Below, one piece after another: positions 7,997 through 15,440 of a DNA stretch of 64,000 nucleotides. Made by a program: the position numbers and the translations under genes. The stretch lies in contig JANQEN010000188.1 of assembly GCA_028278335.1 (NCBI GenBank), positions 124,001-188,000 of the forward strand, read 5' to 3'. The notes beneath the pieces were generated by a model. The model saw only the letters and a program-made list of their open reading frames with translations. It was not told the DNA's origin and searched no databases. This DNA is from Chitinivibrionales bacterium. Its GTDB lineage: Bacteria > Fibrobacterota > Chitinivibrionia > Chitinivibrionales > JANQEN01. Each line of letters starts with the position of its first letter. The stretch's first letter is position 1.

Positions 7997-9679
7997 ATGA
8001 TTCCAAAAGGAATAACACTTTCAATTATTCTTAGTATGGTGGTTTATATGAGTTGCGACATGAAAAGTAATGGAGAAAGAGCACCGCTCTCTTATGTAAA
8101 AGATCAATTAAATCGATTGGCACCCGTTGAATTGGCTTGTGACATTTCCCACCTCACAGTCTCAGATCGAGCCTGTCTTGCAAAACTGATAGAGGCAGCA
8201 AAACGCATTGATACACTTTTTTTATTGCAGGTTAACCCACAGAATCCAGACATACTCTCCTCACTTAAGCAATCAAAAAAGCCTGAGGATCGATTCTATT
8301 TAGACTTCTTTTCAGTCATGTTTGGTCCCTGGAACCGTATAGACAAGGACCAGCCCTTTTTAGGTGGAGAGCCTAAGCCAAAAGGCGCAGGCTATTATCC
8401 ACAGGATATGGGGAAAGAGGAGTTTGAAACAGCTCTTAAGAATCGTCCCGATATAGCCAACTCTCTAAAAAACACCTTCACACTCATTCAACGAGAGGAC
8501 GGTGTTTTAAAACCGATTCCCTATAATCAGGCTTTTATGCCTTTGACCAAAAAGATTAGTGAACTTCTTTTAGAAGCAGCATCATTGACAGAGGACACTA
8601 CCCTACAAAAATATCTCACCTTACGGGGCAAGGCATTTCTAACTGACGACTATTTTGAGAGTGACATGGCATGGATGGATCTTGCCGGTGATTTAGAAAT
8701 TGTTATTGGACCCTATGAGGTATACGAAGACCGCCTTTTCAATTATAAAGGTGCCTACGAGGCCTTTCTCTGCGTGGTAGACCACGCCGAGTCAAAGAAA
8801 TTGATGGCTGTCACTCAATACCTCAATGCAATGGAGGAGGTCCTTCCAATCCCCGATAAATATAAAAACAGCAGTCGTGGTCTCTCCTCACCAATAAAGG
8901 TCGTTCAACAGGTATTCTCTGCCGGGGATACCAAAGCCGGTGTCCAGACAACCGCCTTCAATCTCCCCAATGACGAGCGAGTTCGCGAAGCAAAGGGTTC
9001 AAAAAAAGTGATGTTAAAAAATATTGCCCAAGCAAAATATGAAAAGTGCTGGATACCAATTGTCAACAAGATTCTTGCGCCAAAGCCTTTGGCACAGGTA
9101 TCCTTTGAATCCTATTTTAATCATGTGCTCATGCATGAGATGAGTCACGGTATTGGCCCAGGAGTGGTAACCAAACCCGATGGCAGCACACAGGATGTCT
9201 CTAAAGCCTTAAAGGAGTTATATACGGTCATCGAGGAGTGTAAGGCAGATGTATTGGGAGTCATCATGATGCGATTTCTTATGGATAAGGGAGTCTTTGC
9301 TTTAGAAGACGAATACTCATTGTACGCCAGCTATTTAGGTGGCATGCTTCGTTCGGTTCGTTTCGGTATTGAGCGAGCCCACGGTGGTGGGGTTGCTATT
9401 CAGTTTAATTATTGTATGGAAAAGGGAGCCTTTTTTACCGATGATAATGGCAAGCTAGATTTCCATGCTGATAAGGTGTTGCCAGCACTCACTGAGCTTG
9501 CCCAGAAGATACTGCTTATTCAAGCAACTGGTGACTATAATGGAGCCAAGGCATTCTTGAGTACCTATCGAGTGTTGTCACCGCAATTAGAGACCTATGT
9601 AAAAATGCTCGAGGATGTACCCATTGACATTCGGCCCAGCTACCCTATTGTCAACGAACTCCTCAAGGATGCAGGATAG
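7997..9679 (+). CDS. M49-family (dipeptidyl-peptidase III-like) zinc peptidase, putative lipoprotein
   Basis: A 560-residue protein with a short hydrophobic N-terminus and a cysteine at residue 20 (YMSC), a poor but possible lipobox, so it is probably anchored in the envelope. The zinc site reads HEMSHG starting at H380, with the second zinc motif EECKAD at 413-418. This pair, and the flanking LMHEMSHGIGPG, match bacterial members of peptidase family M49, whose classic form is HEXXGH plus EExxAE. Dipeptidyl peptidase III releases dipeptides from short peptides. Bacterial homologues of this short-motif form are poorly characterised, so the peptide substrate is unknown. The start has GAGAGGG 8 bases upstream. 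The gene is transcribed alone and ends 23 bp from a convergent gene. Confidence 0.85.
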   Translation: MIPKGITLSIILSMVVYMSCDMKSNGERAPLSYVKDQLNRLAPVELACDISHLTVSDRACLAKLIEAAKRIDTLFLLQVNPQNPDILSSLKQSKKPEDRFYLDFFSVMFGPWNRIDKDQPFLGGEPKPKGAGYYPQDMGKEEFETALKNRPDIANSLKNTFTLIQREDGVLKPIPYNQAFMPLTKKISELLLEAASLTEDTTLQKYLTLRGKAFLTDDYFESDMAWMDLAGDLEIVIGPYEVYEDRLFNYKGAYEAFLCVVDHAESKKLMAVTQYLNAMEEVLPIPDKYKNSSRGLSSPIKVVQQVFSAGDTKAGVQTTAFNLPNDERVREAKGSKKVMLKNIAQAKYEKCWIPIVNKILAPKPLAQVSFESYFNHVLMHEMSHGIGPGVVTKPDGSTQDVSKALKELYTVIEECKADVLGVIMMRFLMDKGVFALEDEYSLYASYLGGMLRSVRFGIERAHGGGVAIQFNYCMEKGAFFTDDNGKLDFHADKVLPALTELAQKILLIQATGDYNGAKAFLSTYRVLSPQLETYVKMLEDVPIDIRPSYPIVNELLKDAG

Positions 9680-9702
9680 CATCAACTTCGTGAGTGATCA
9701 CA

Positions 9703-10194
9703 TTACATTTCATAAAGAGTGTCATCATAGGTGGGGGTATTTTTTTTGCCCCCCGCACCCTTTTTACCGGGTACTATAAAGGGATCTTCCCCATCCAGAG
9801 CATCACCAAATTCCTTTTCAATCTGATTAGGATCTTCCCCCGCCTCCATTCTGCTCAAAGCTTCTTGGATAGAATCATTGTATTTGAGCCCGGTCATATC
9901 AGAAAGCTTTTGCATAAGTTGCGCTGCCTGCCGGGGGTCATCCTCATTCATTTTCTCAGCCTCACCCATAAGCTTCTGCATGGCACTCTCCATTTTCGAT
10001 TCATCAACAGGAAGATTATCCATGGTATCGCCCGATTCTTCTGCACCACTGGGTGTTGCAAAGGTTGACACCTGTCGTGTTAGGCTATCCTTTTTACAGG
10101 AGGGGCATAGAGGTACTTTTTCTGCATTTACACTGCGACTAAAAAATTTAAAAATGGTATTGCAATCGGGGCAGAGAAATTCATAAATGGGCAT
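9703..10194 (-). CDS. FmdB-family zinc ribbon protein
   Basis: A 163-residue cytoplasmic protein. The start at 10194 is chosen because it begins MPIYEFLCPDC, exactly as FmdB-type proteins do, and AAGGAAT lies upstream; an 8-codon longer frame exists. The N-terminal 40 residues form a zinc ribbon with two CxxC knuckles (CPDC and CPSC). The rest is acidic, helical, and low in recognisable motifs, ending in a glycine/lysine-rich stretch. FmdB was linked to regulation of an amidase/formamidase operon, but most members have no known role. The acidic tail of about 120 residues is longer than in the typical 70-110-residue member. A MITE copy lies just upstream, close to where the promoter should be. 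Confidence 0.85.
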   Translation of the reverse strand: MPIYEFLCPDCNTIFKFFSRSVNAEKVPLCPSCKKDSLTRQVSTFATPSGAEESGDTMDNLPVDESKMESAMQKLMGEAEKMNEDDPRQAAQLMQKLSDMTGLKYNDSIQEALSRMEAGEDPNQIEKEFGDALDGEDPFIVPGKKGAGGKKNTPTYDDTLYEM

Positions 10195-10236
10195 GCTCTT
10201 TATTCCTTGCAAAATCAAAAACGGCTTTCAATAACA

Positions 10237-10340
10237 TATACTGTTTCTCAAAAGTTTTGTCCCATGATTTTTGACAAAACTCTTATAGAACCAGGTATAC
10301 CGCAACACAATATAGGACAAAATTATTGAGAAGCGGTATA
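10237..10340. mobile_element. 104-bp MITE-like element, copy 2
   Basis: It is identical to 6163-6266 at 101 of 104 positions and has the same TATAC ends and nested palindromes. It sits between the divergent FmdB-like and pgeF genes. Confidence 0.75.
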
Positions 10341-10460
10341 ATTCTTCTATATAAGATATATTATACTCGCGACTTTTCTAAAACACACTATTTTTTCATT
10401 GCAGTTTTTTAATGAAACGTACCAATCATTTAAGCTTGGATAACATTAATTTTTAGAGGA

Positions 10461-11219
10461 ATGATGTGGAAATCCAAAATTCTTAACCAGTTTCCAGAGA
10501 TTGTGCATGGTTGTGTTGGAAAAAAGTATGGACCCATCGGATTTATACCAGAGCAGCATAAGCTGATTGTTAAAAACAGAGAGAATCTTGCCCAAGCTTG
10601 CATGTTCCCTTTAGATTCAATGCGAATATTAAGACAGGTGCATGGTACTCAAATTCTAAGAGTCACCCACCCAGTGCCTACTCAGGCTACTACCACTGAC
10701 ACTCAAATCCTCCCTGCAGCAGATGCAATGGTTTCTAATACATGTGGGATAACTTTGATCATACGTACAGCCGACTGTGTACCAATTCTTCTCTATGATC
10801 CAAAGGAAAAAGCTGTGGGAGCAGTTCACGCTGGATGGAAGGGCACTTTGCATAATGTGGTTGGCAAAACTATATCTGAAATGAGAAAAGCATTTAACAT
10901 AGATCCAACATCCTTAAATGTTGTGATGGGACCGGCAATTTGTAGTCGTCACTATGACATAACCACCTGTGATGATGGTCGATATGATCTCTTTAATGAA
11001 AGATTTCCCAACTCAAAGGTGGTGTATTCCAACAAAGAAAGGCTTTTTTTAGACTTGTTTGAGTCAAACAAAATCCTTTGCCTTGAACAAGGGATCCAAC
11101 AAAACCATATTGAACAAAGTATAATCTGTACCTTTGAAGAGTCTGGTCAATGGGCCTCCTATCGTGCAAACAAGGAGCGTGATGCATATCAAAACTGGAG
11201 TTTTATCTATCTTAAGTAG
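10461..11219 (+). CDS. pgeF: Peptidoglycan editing factor / YfiH-family polyphenol oxidase-like enzyme
   Basis: A 252-residue protein of the YfiH/DUF152 (PgeF) family. The metal-binding core is clear: RQVHGTQ near residue 60, then TADCVPILLYDP and AVHAGWKGT around 103-130, and GPAICSRHYDI near 155-165, giving the conserved His/Cys/His ligands. Family members have been described as laccase-like, as purine nucleoside phosphorylases, and as factors that keep misincorporated residues out of peptidoglycan, so the in vivo reaction is debated. The first two codons are both ATG. AGAGGA touches the first, so initiation at the second (10464) is slightly more plausible. It is probably transcribed alone. 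Confidence 0.93.
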   Translation: MMWKSKILNQFPEIVHGCVGKKYGPIGFIPEQHKLIVKNRENLAQACMFPLDSMRILRQVHGTQILRVTHPVPTQATTTDTQILPAADAMVSNTCGITLIIRTADCVPILLYDPKEKAVGAVHAGWKGTLHNVVGKTISEMRKAFNIDPTSLNVVMGPAICSRHYDITTCDDGRYDLFNERFPNSKVVYSNKERLFLDLFESNKILCLEQGIQQNHIEQSIICTFEESGQWASYRANKERDAYQNWSFIYLK

Positions 11220-11315
11220 GATATGTACTTACCAAGCCTTAGGTGGACTCCTGCTAAGCCTACTGTTAGTATAGAGAATCCAAGCTAACTAAAAAATTGA
11301 GCGAGCCATTCCATT

Positions 11316-11461
11316 TTTGCCTATATTATTAAGGTAACCATAGATCAGCCAATAGGTTAAACCAAGGGATATTCTTTGCTAAATATCCGTGGTACAGGCG
11401 ATGATCCTAGGCTGGGGGAACAGCATAGAGACATGATCTATGATTACCTCTAATACTATGC
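11316..11461 (+). ncRNA. Candidate structured RNA (nested long-range stems)
   Basis: This non-coding stretch folds on itself at three levels. An outer stem of about 20 pairs joins TTAAGGTAACCATAGATCA (11329-11347) to its near-complement at 11434-11453 and continues outward with CTATATTA/TACTATG. Inside it, GCC(AA)TAGG pairs with CCTAGGC. Inside that, ACCA/TGGT encloses a GGATATT/AATATCC hairpin. Three nested stems are hard to explain by chance in an AT-rich spacer. I do not recognise a known RNA family. It lies about 240 bases before the M28 peptidase start, so either a free small RNA or part of a long leader is possible. The strand is assumed from the downstream gene. Confidence 0.5.
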
Positions 11462-11692
11462 AAGAGCACACATATATAAGGCAATCCTCATCATGATATT
11501 TTTGATGAGTAAATAGGAAATGTTGCTGTTCTACACATAGGTTTTCAGTAAAAAATTCTGAAAGAGAATATTGAAGGGATCTTTCAGAAATATTTAAAGC
11601 ATTTAAGATGCAATGTCAACAGGGGGGCATTGAATCCTTACAATGCTGTTGGTCAAAAAGTATATCCTAACATACTTGGGAAGGACTACAGT
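11462..11692 (+). promoter_or_regulatory. Leader-like stretch with competing hairpins
   Basis: TTCTGAAAGA at 11556-11565 can pair perfectly with TCTTTCAGAA at 11580-11589. Its CTGAAA core can instead pair with TTTCAG just upstream (11543-11548), giving mutually exclusive hairpins. CTCATCA/TGATGAG makes another hairpin near 11490-11510. The arrangement recalls an attenuator, but there is no clear terminator T tract. Confidence 0.3.
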
Positions 11693-13297
11693 ATGCCACA
11701 TATTAAAACTACCATCTTAGTCTGTTTCACTGTTTGCTATCTTTTCTCCAATGAGTACTTAGTGTCTCTAAAAGGGCTCCCCAAAGAAGAACAAAAAGCG
11801 TATCCCGTTATAGAAGTGATACAAGATGTCTGCCTCATTCTCTGTGACAACACTGTGTTGGATCAGCTAAAAAAGCAAAAGAGAGCATTCTCTCTATTAG
11901 ATTCCAATCCTCAAAAACAGTCATATAATTACTATGTGGTCTACCCAATGGCAGAACCATCTGAATCAATTGCAAAGACTGGTACAATAATTGAAGAAAC
12001 TGATAACATTCTAATAATTAAAGTGCCTACTCAAAAGATCGATGCTTTTTTAGCATTAAAAGTAGAGAGAATGCTCATTGATTTCTCACCCTACATATTT
12101 CGAGATGTAGTACCAATAGAGCTGCTTAACCGAAGTGATGATCATAACGATCTTATTGAAAAGGTCGTTGCAAAGGTTTCCAAGGATAGTATACGCTCCT
12201 ATGTCAAGCATATGCAGGAAATGAAAACACGAAAAGCACGGAGTAATCATGATATTGTCCCTCCCTGGCTTGAAGCAAAATGTAAGGAGTTAGGTGCAGA
12301 CAGTGTGTATCGACAAAAGGTAAGCAATGGGAGTTACGGTGATAATGTTGTGGCTGTACTCTTTGGTAAAGATAAAAGTATGTCTGAATATTGCCTTATG
12401 GGTGGCCATAGCGATGCTGTTGTTAGCGGAGCACCCGCTGCTGGAGCTGATGACAATGCCTCAGGTACCGCAGCGACCTTGGAAGCTCTTCGGGTATTTT
12501 CCCAATGTAGCTGTGATAAAACCATCCAATTTATTGCCTTTAATGCTGAAGAGGTGGGGTTGGTTGGTAGTAGGGTTTTTGCCCAGACCGCAAGAAAAAA
12601 CAACGAAAAAATCATTGGAGGATGCATTAACTGTGATATGATAGGGTATACAAAAACCACCCCAACCATTTTTGTTCATTATAGGACCAGTGTGTCTGGT
12701 AATGAAGAACTTGCCCGGTTATTTGCCAAGTCTGCTCATAAATATGTTCCCAAGCTCAATGTGGAACTGTTAACCTCCTCAGATGTCCAAGGCGCTTCAG
12801 ATCAAGCCTCCTTTTGGCGCAGTGGATACCCCTCTTTTTTAGCAATAGAAGCAAAGGGGTTTAATAGTAGTCAGTTTCCACTCTGCAAAAACTACCATCG
12901 CAAAGGTGATCTTCTCGATGATCCTGGAGGGCTCAACGACTCTGAGCTAATGACCAATACCACACGGGCAGCAGTGGCAACTTTGGCTGATTTAGCAGAG
13001 ATTTCAGGAACAGCTATATCCAAAAAAAGTATAGATAAGAACAAAAAACGGTTTACTATTACCCAAAAGGGTAAAAAAGGTCTCAAAATTAACTTCTCTA
13101 TTAACGCTCCATCAGCTTTCGTTTCAATTAGTATCTACAACACCGCAGGAAAAGAGATTGCCACAGTTGCACCCCAAAAATATTCTCAAGGAACTCATCT
13201 AATAGACCTATCCTTAGGGAATACAGCCACAGGATTATATTATTGTGTCTGTCAATTGGAGGAAACTATTCAACACATTCCCTACATTTCGTTTTAA
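11693..13297 (+). CDS. Secreted M28-family zinc aminopeptidase with type IX-like C-terminal sorting domain
   Basis: A 534-residue protein from the ATG at 11693 (GGAAGGA upstream). The open frame extends 21 codons to a TTG that lacks a signal peptide, so I rejected it. Residues 1-20 are a signal peptide. A pro-region of about 190 residues leads into an M28 peptidase domain with the zinc ligands in order: GGHSDAV, GADDNASGTAATLE, FNAEEVGLVGS, NCDMIGY, and YHRKGD. These bind two zinc ions and remove N-terminal residues from peptides. The last 80 residues (ISIYNTAGKEIATVAP, GTHLIDLSL, TGLYYC) resemble type A sorting domains used by type IX secretion in Bacteroidota and Fibrobacterota. Export to the surface is therefore likely but is inference. 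Confidence 0.88.
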   Translation: MPHIKTTILVCFTVCYLFSNEYLVSLKGLPKEEQKAYPVIEVIQDVCLILCDNTVLDQLKKQKRAFSLLDSNPQKQSYNYYVVYPMAEPSESIAKTGTIIEETDNILIIKVPTQKIDAFLALKVERMLIDFSPYIFRDVVPIELLNRSDDHNDLIEKVVAKVSKDSIRSYVKHMQEMKTRKARSNHDIVPPWLEAKCKELGADSVYRQKVSNGSYGDNVVAVLFGKDKSMSEYCLMGGHSDAVVSGAPAAGADDNASGTAATLEALRVFSQCSCDKTIQFIAFNAEEVGLVGSRVFAQTARKNNEKIIGGCINCDMIGYTKTTPTIFVHYRTSVSGNEELARLFAKSAHKYVPKLNVELLTSSDVQGASDQASFWRSGYPSFLAIEAKGFNSSQFPLCKNYHRKGDLLDDPGGLNDSELMTNTTRAAVATLADLAEISGTAISKKSIDKNKKRFTITQKGKKGLKINFSINAPSAFVSISIYNTAGKEIATVAPQKYSQGTHLIDLSLGNTATGLYYCVCQLEETIQHIPYISF

Positions 13298-13421
13298 GGT
13301 AGCAATATAACCAAAAACCTTCACATATAAAGTAATAGATACATTCTTTCCTCAAGCCGAATGAACTTTCATTTCCCATAGAAAATGAGGTAAAAATATC
13401 CTTTTAGCTTAATCGTATTTT

Positions 13422-13589
13422 AACCCAGATTATGTAGTAGGAGTAGATGCAGAAGTGAAAGATTATGATTTAGGAAGACTTGAAAGTTTTGAAGGGCATA
13501 TCTACAAGGTGATATGGCCGAAAAGCTTGAAAGTCTTAATGGACATAGAATTGTACTTCTGCGCTGCTTCCTATTGCATAATCTGGGTT
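13422..13589. repeat. 168-bp inverted-repeat (MITE-like) element
   Basis: The terminal arms start AACCCAGATTATG on one side and end with its complement CATAATCTGGGTT on the other. Over the first 35 bases the arms match at 27 positions. The interior carries two imperfect 28-base direct repeats around GACTTGAAAGT. It has no coding capacity of its own. It lies in the 313-bp gap between two plus-strand genes; the remainder of that gap (13298-13421) shows only a weak TCATTT/AAATGA hairpin. Confidence 0.6.
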
Positions 13590-13610
13590 TAAGTAAAAAA
13601 GGAGAGCACT

Positions 13611-14039
13611 GTGATACAGAAAATGTTTTTAAGTCTATCTGTTGTTTGGATGATAATAGTAAATGCCTCAAATCATGATGCACTGGTGCCGCAGGTTATT
13701 AAGGATGGTTTTAAAAAATATCGCATGAAGGATATCAATGCTGCTTTGGATACCTGGCATCATCCAGGATTTCCCTCTCAGGATGATTCACTCACCATGG
13801 ATACTTTTCTATCTGCTCAAAAAGTATATGGAAAATATCAAGAATTCGAAGTTGTCGACTATGTAGAATTATCCTCAAGAAACGCTCTGGTATATATTAT
13901 TGTAAACTATGAAAGGGGTCCGCTTTTTTCTCTTTTTACCCTCTATTTTCCAGACAACAAATGGGTTGTATCTCGCATTACGGTCTCCCTTGACGCTCAG
14001 GAGATATTTCCCGATTTCATCTGGACCAGGGGTAAATAG
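13611..14039 (+). CDS. Small exported protein of unknown function
   Basis: A 142-residue protein starting with GTG at 13611, with an AGGAG box six bases upstream that decides this start. Residues 1-20 form a signal peptide ending near NASNHD. The mature part (about 120 residues) has a compact alpha+beta pattern resembling the cystatin/NTF2-like small exported domains that cover DUF4019 and DUF3887: KDGFKKYRMKDINAALDTW, then strands such as ALVYIIVNYE, LFTLYFPDNKW and WVVSRITV. I cannot name a family with confidence. It is convergent with the 14047-14664 gene, with only 7 bp between the stops. Confidence 0.7.
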   Translation: MIQKMFLSLSVVWMIIVNASNHDALVPQVIKDGFKKYRMKDINAALDTWHHPGFPSQDDSLTMDTFLSAQKVYGKYQEFEVVDYVELSSRNALVYIIVNYERGPLFSLFTLYFPDNKWVVSRITVSLDAQEIFPDFIWTRGK

Positions 14040-14046
14040 GCTTTAT

Positions 14047-14664
14047 CTATTTACCCTTTAATTGACGGGCACGACCTTTAACCAGGATAAAAAGAACCAA
14101 AAGAATCACAATCATGATAACTTGCAAGCGAATTTTTGGCGTGATAATCTGATCCTGTTGTATCACCACCTCTTTTGTTCCTGAAAGTATTATGTGTGTC
14201 AAACTATCTGAGCAGGAATTGGTAAACTGGAAGGTACAGGTGTAGTTGCCCTTTTCATTGACCGCTAACTCTTCCCAAGGTATTTGCCACTCTATAATAA
14301 AGGCTGAGTCAGCCTCCTCAGTGTATTTCTCCAGGGCAAAATTTGCAGTTGGCTGTAAAGAAGAGTCAAAGGAGAAACTGTTTTTTAACGCCAAGGGTTC
14401 GCCTGCATAGTAGTGCATATTCTCTAACCTACAGGAGCCCAACAGGGTACATCGAAAATAACCGGCTACACCCAAAGAGGTTTCCATGGCATCCCACACA
14501 ATGGGAACATCCCATGGGCAGGTATCAGAGGTTTCCGACGACCACTCAATTAAAAAACCATCAATATGAATAACCTTTCCTGCGCGTGAGACTTCATAGG
14601 TACAATCTGCCCATAGGGAGATTGAGAACATTACACTTATAAAAAAACTAATATACCACTTCAT
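14047..14664 (-). CDS. Membrane-anchored exported protein with CBM9-like domain
   Basis: A 205-residue protein. The ATG at 14664 overlaps the upstream TGA as ATGA, so translational coupling fixes the start; a GTG three codons earlier is less likely. There is a signal peptide of about 20 residues, then a domain with VIHIDGFLIEWSS near the start and IEWQIPWEEL near the end. This pair is typical of family 9-like carbohydrate-binding modules (IDG...W at the start, a WxIPW motif late). A membrane helix (about residues 178-198) and a basic tail (KGRARQLKGK) anchor it with the domain outside the cytoplasm. It is the last gene of a minus-strand operon with the FGE-like and PEGA genes. A sugar or glycan ligand is likely but not shown. 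Confidence 0.72.
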   Translation of the reverse strand: MKWYISFFISVMFSISLWADCTYEVSRAGKVIHIDGFLIEWSSETSDTCPWDVPIVWDAMETSLGVAGYFRCTLLGSCRLENMHYYAGEPLALKNSFSFDSSLQPTANFALEKYTEEADSAFIIEWQIPWEELAVNEKGNYTCTFQFTNSCSDSLTHIILSGTKEVVIQQDQIITPKIRLQVIMIVILLVLFILVKGRARQLKGK

Positions 14665-15407
14665 TGTACACACCGTATTCCCAGGCTCACCTCTCCTGCT
14701 TCAGGGGCAAACCACTGTCTGTTTTTTATTCGTAACTGTTTGTTATTACTATACCATCCACCACCTCTGATAGAACGAAACCGCCCAACCGTTGAACCCT
14801 TAGGATCGCGCTTACTTGATGCACCATAGTAATCCTTAGCATAGAAATCCCTGGTCCATTCCCACACATTACCGGACATATCAAAGAGGCCCCAAGAATT
14901 AGCCGTATAGCAGCCGGGTTTGGCTGGCCTTTTTTTTAAAGGATCAATTCGGTTGTTATTTGATGGTTGAGTAGTCCCCCAGGCATAGGGATTGGTTGAG
15001 CCAGCAAGTGCTGCGTATTCCCATTGAGCCTCTGAGGGTAATCTTTTCTTGCGAAATTTACAATAGGTCTTTGCTTGATGCCAGGACACACAAACAATGG
15101 GATAGTCAGGAGAACGGTATTTCTTTGGGACATACACCTTTTTTATCTGTGCACCAGTCCACATATAGCATTTACCATCATCGTAATGGGCAGGCGTACA
15201 GGCACCATTTTTAACACAGGAGTCATACTGGACATAGGAGACTTCGTACTTGTCAATTTTAAAGGGGGAAAGCTGAACCTGATGCATTGGGGCTTCATCC
15301 ACTTCACCTTCCTCACTTCCCATGGTAAATGTACCACCGGGTAGTGCAACCATTTGAGCACATGCTACCATAGAAAACAGTAACAGGATACAATAGCTTC
15401 TCTGCAT
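14661..15407 (-). CDS. FGE/SUMF1-domain (formylglycine-generating enzyme-like) exported protein without the catalytic cysteines
   Basis: A 248-residue protein starting at ATG 15407. The longer frame begins with a GTG upstream of the signal sequence. A signal peptide with a possible lipobox (SMVAC) is followed by a complete FGE-sulfatase domain: LPGGTFTMGSEEGEVDE, KYEVSYVQYD, YPIVCVSWHQAKTYC, RLPSEAQWEYAA, GLFDMSGNVWEWTRD, SIRGGGW, and GIRCVQ at the end. True formylglycine generators carry a pair of active-site cysteines in the segment after the RGG motif; here that segment reads GGGWYSNNKQLRIKNRQW, without cysteine. The domain is therefore probably a binding or structural module, as in many bacterial surface proteins. 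It is coupled to the CBM9-like gene by a 4-bp overlap and lies 33 bp after the PEGA gene. Confidence 0.88.
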   Translation of the reverse strand: MQRSYCILLLFSMVACAQMVALPGGTFTMGSEEGEVDEAPMHQVQLSPFKIDKYEVSYVQYDSCVKNGACTPAHYDDGKCYMWTGAQIKKVYVPKKYRSPDYPIVCVSWHQAKTYCKFRKKRLPSEAQWEYAALAGSTNPYAWGTTQPSNNNRIDPLKKRPAKPGCYTANSWGLFDMSGNVWEWTRDFYAKDYYGASSKRDPKGSTVGRFRSIRGGGWYSNNKQLRIKNRQWFAPEAGEVSLGIRCVQ

Positions 15408-15440
15408 TGCCCGAATATCTGCCCAACTCACTTTAGAAGA

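Noticed and set aside
11630-11692. TTG start 21 codons upstream for the M28 peptidase
   Set aside because: It would bury the signal peptide and has no proper ribosome-binding site, while ATG 11693 has both.
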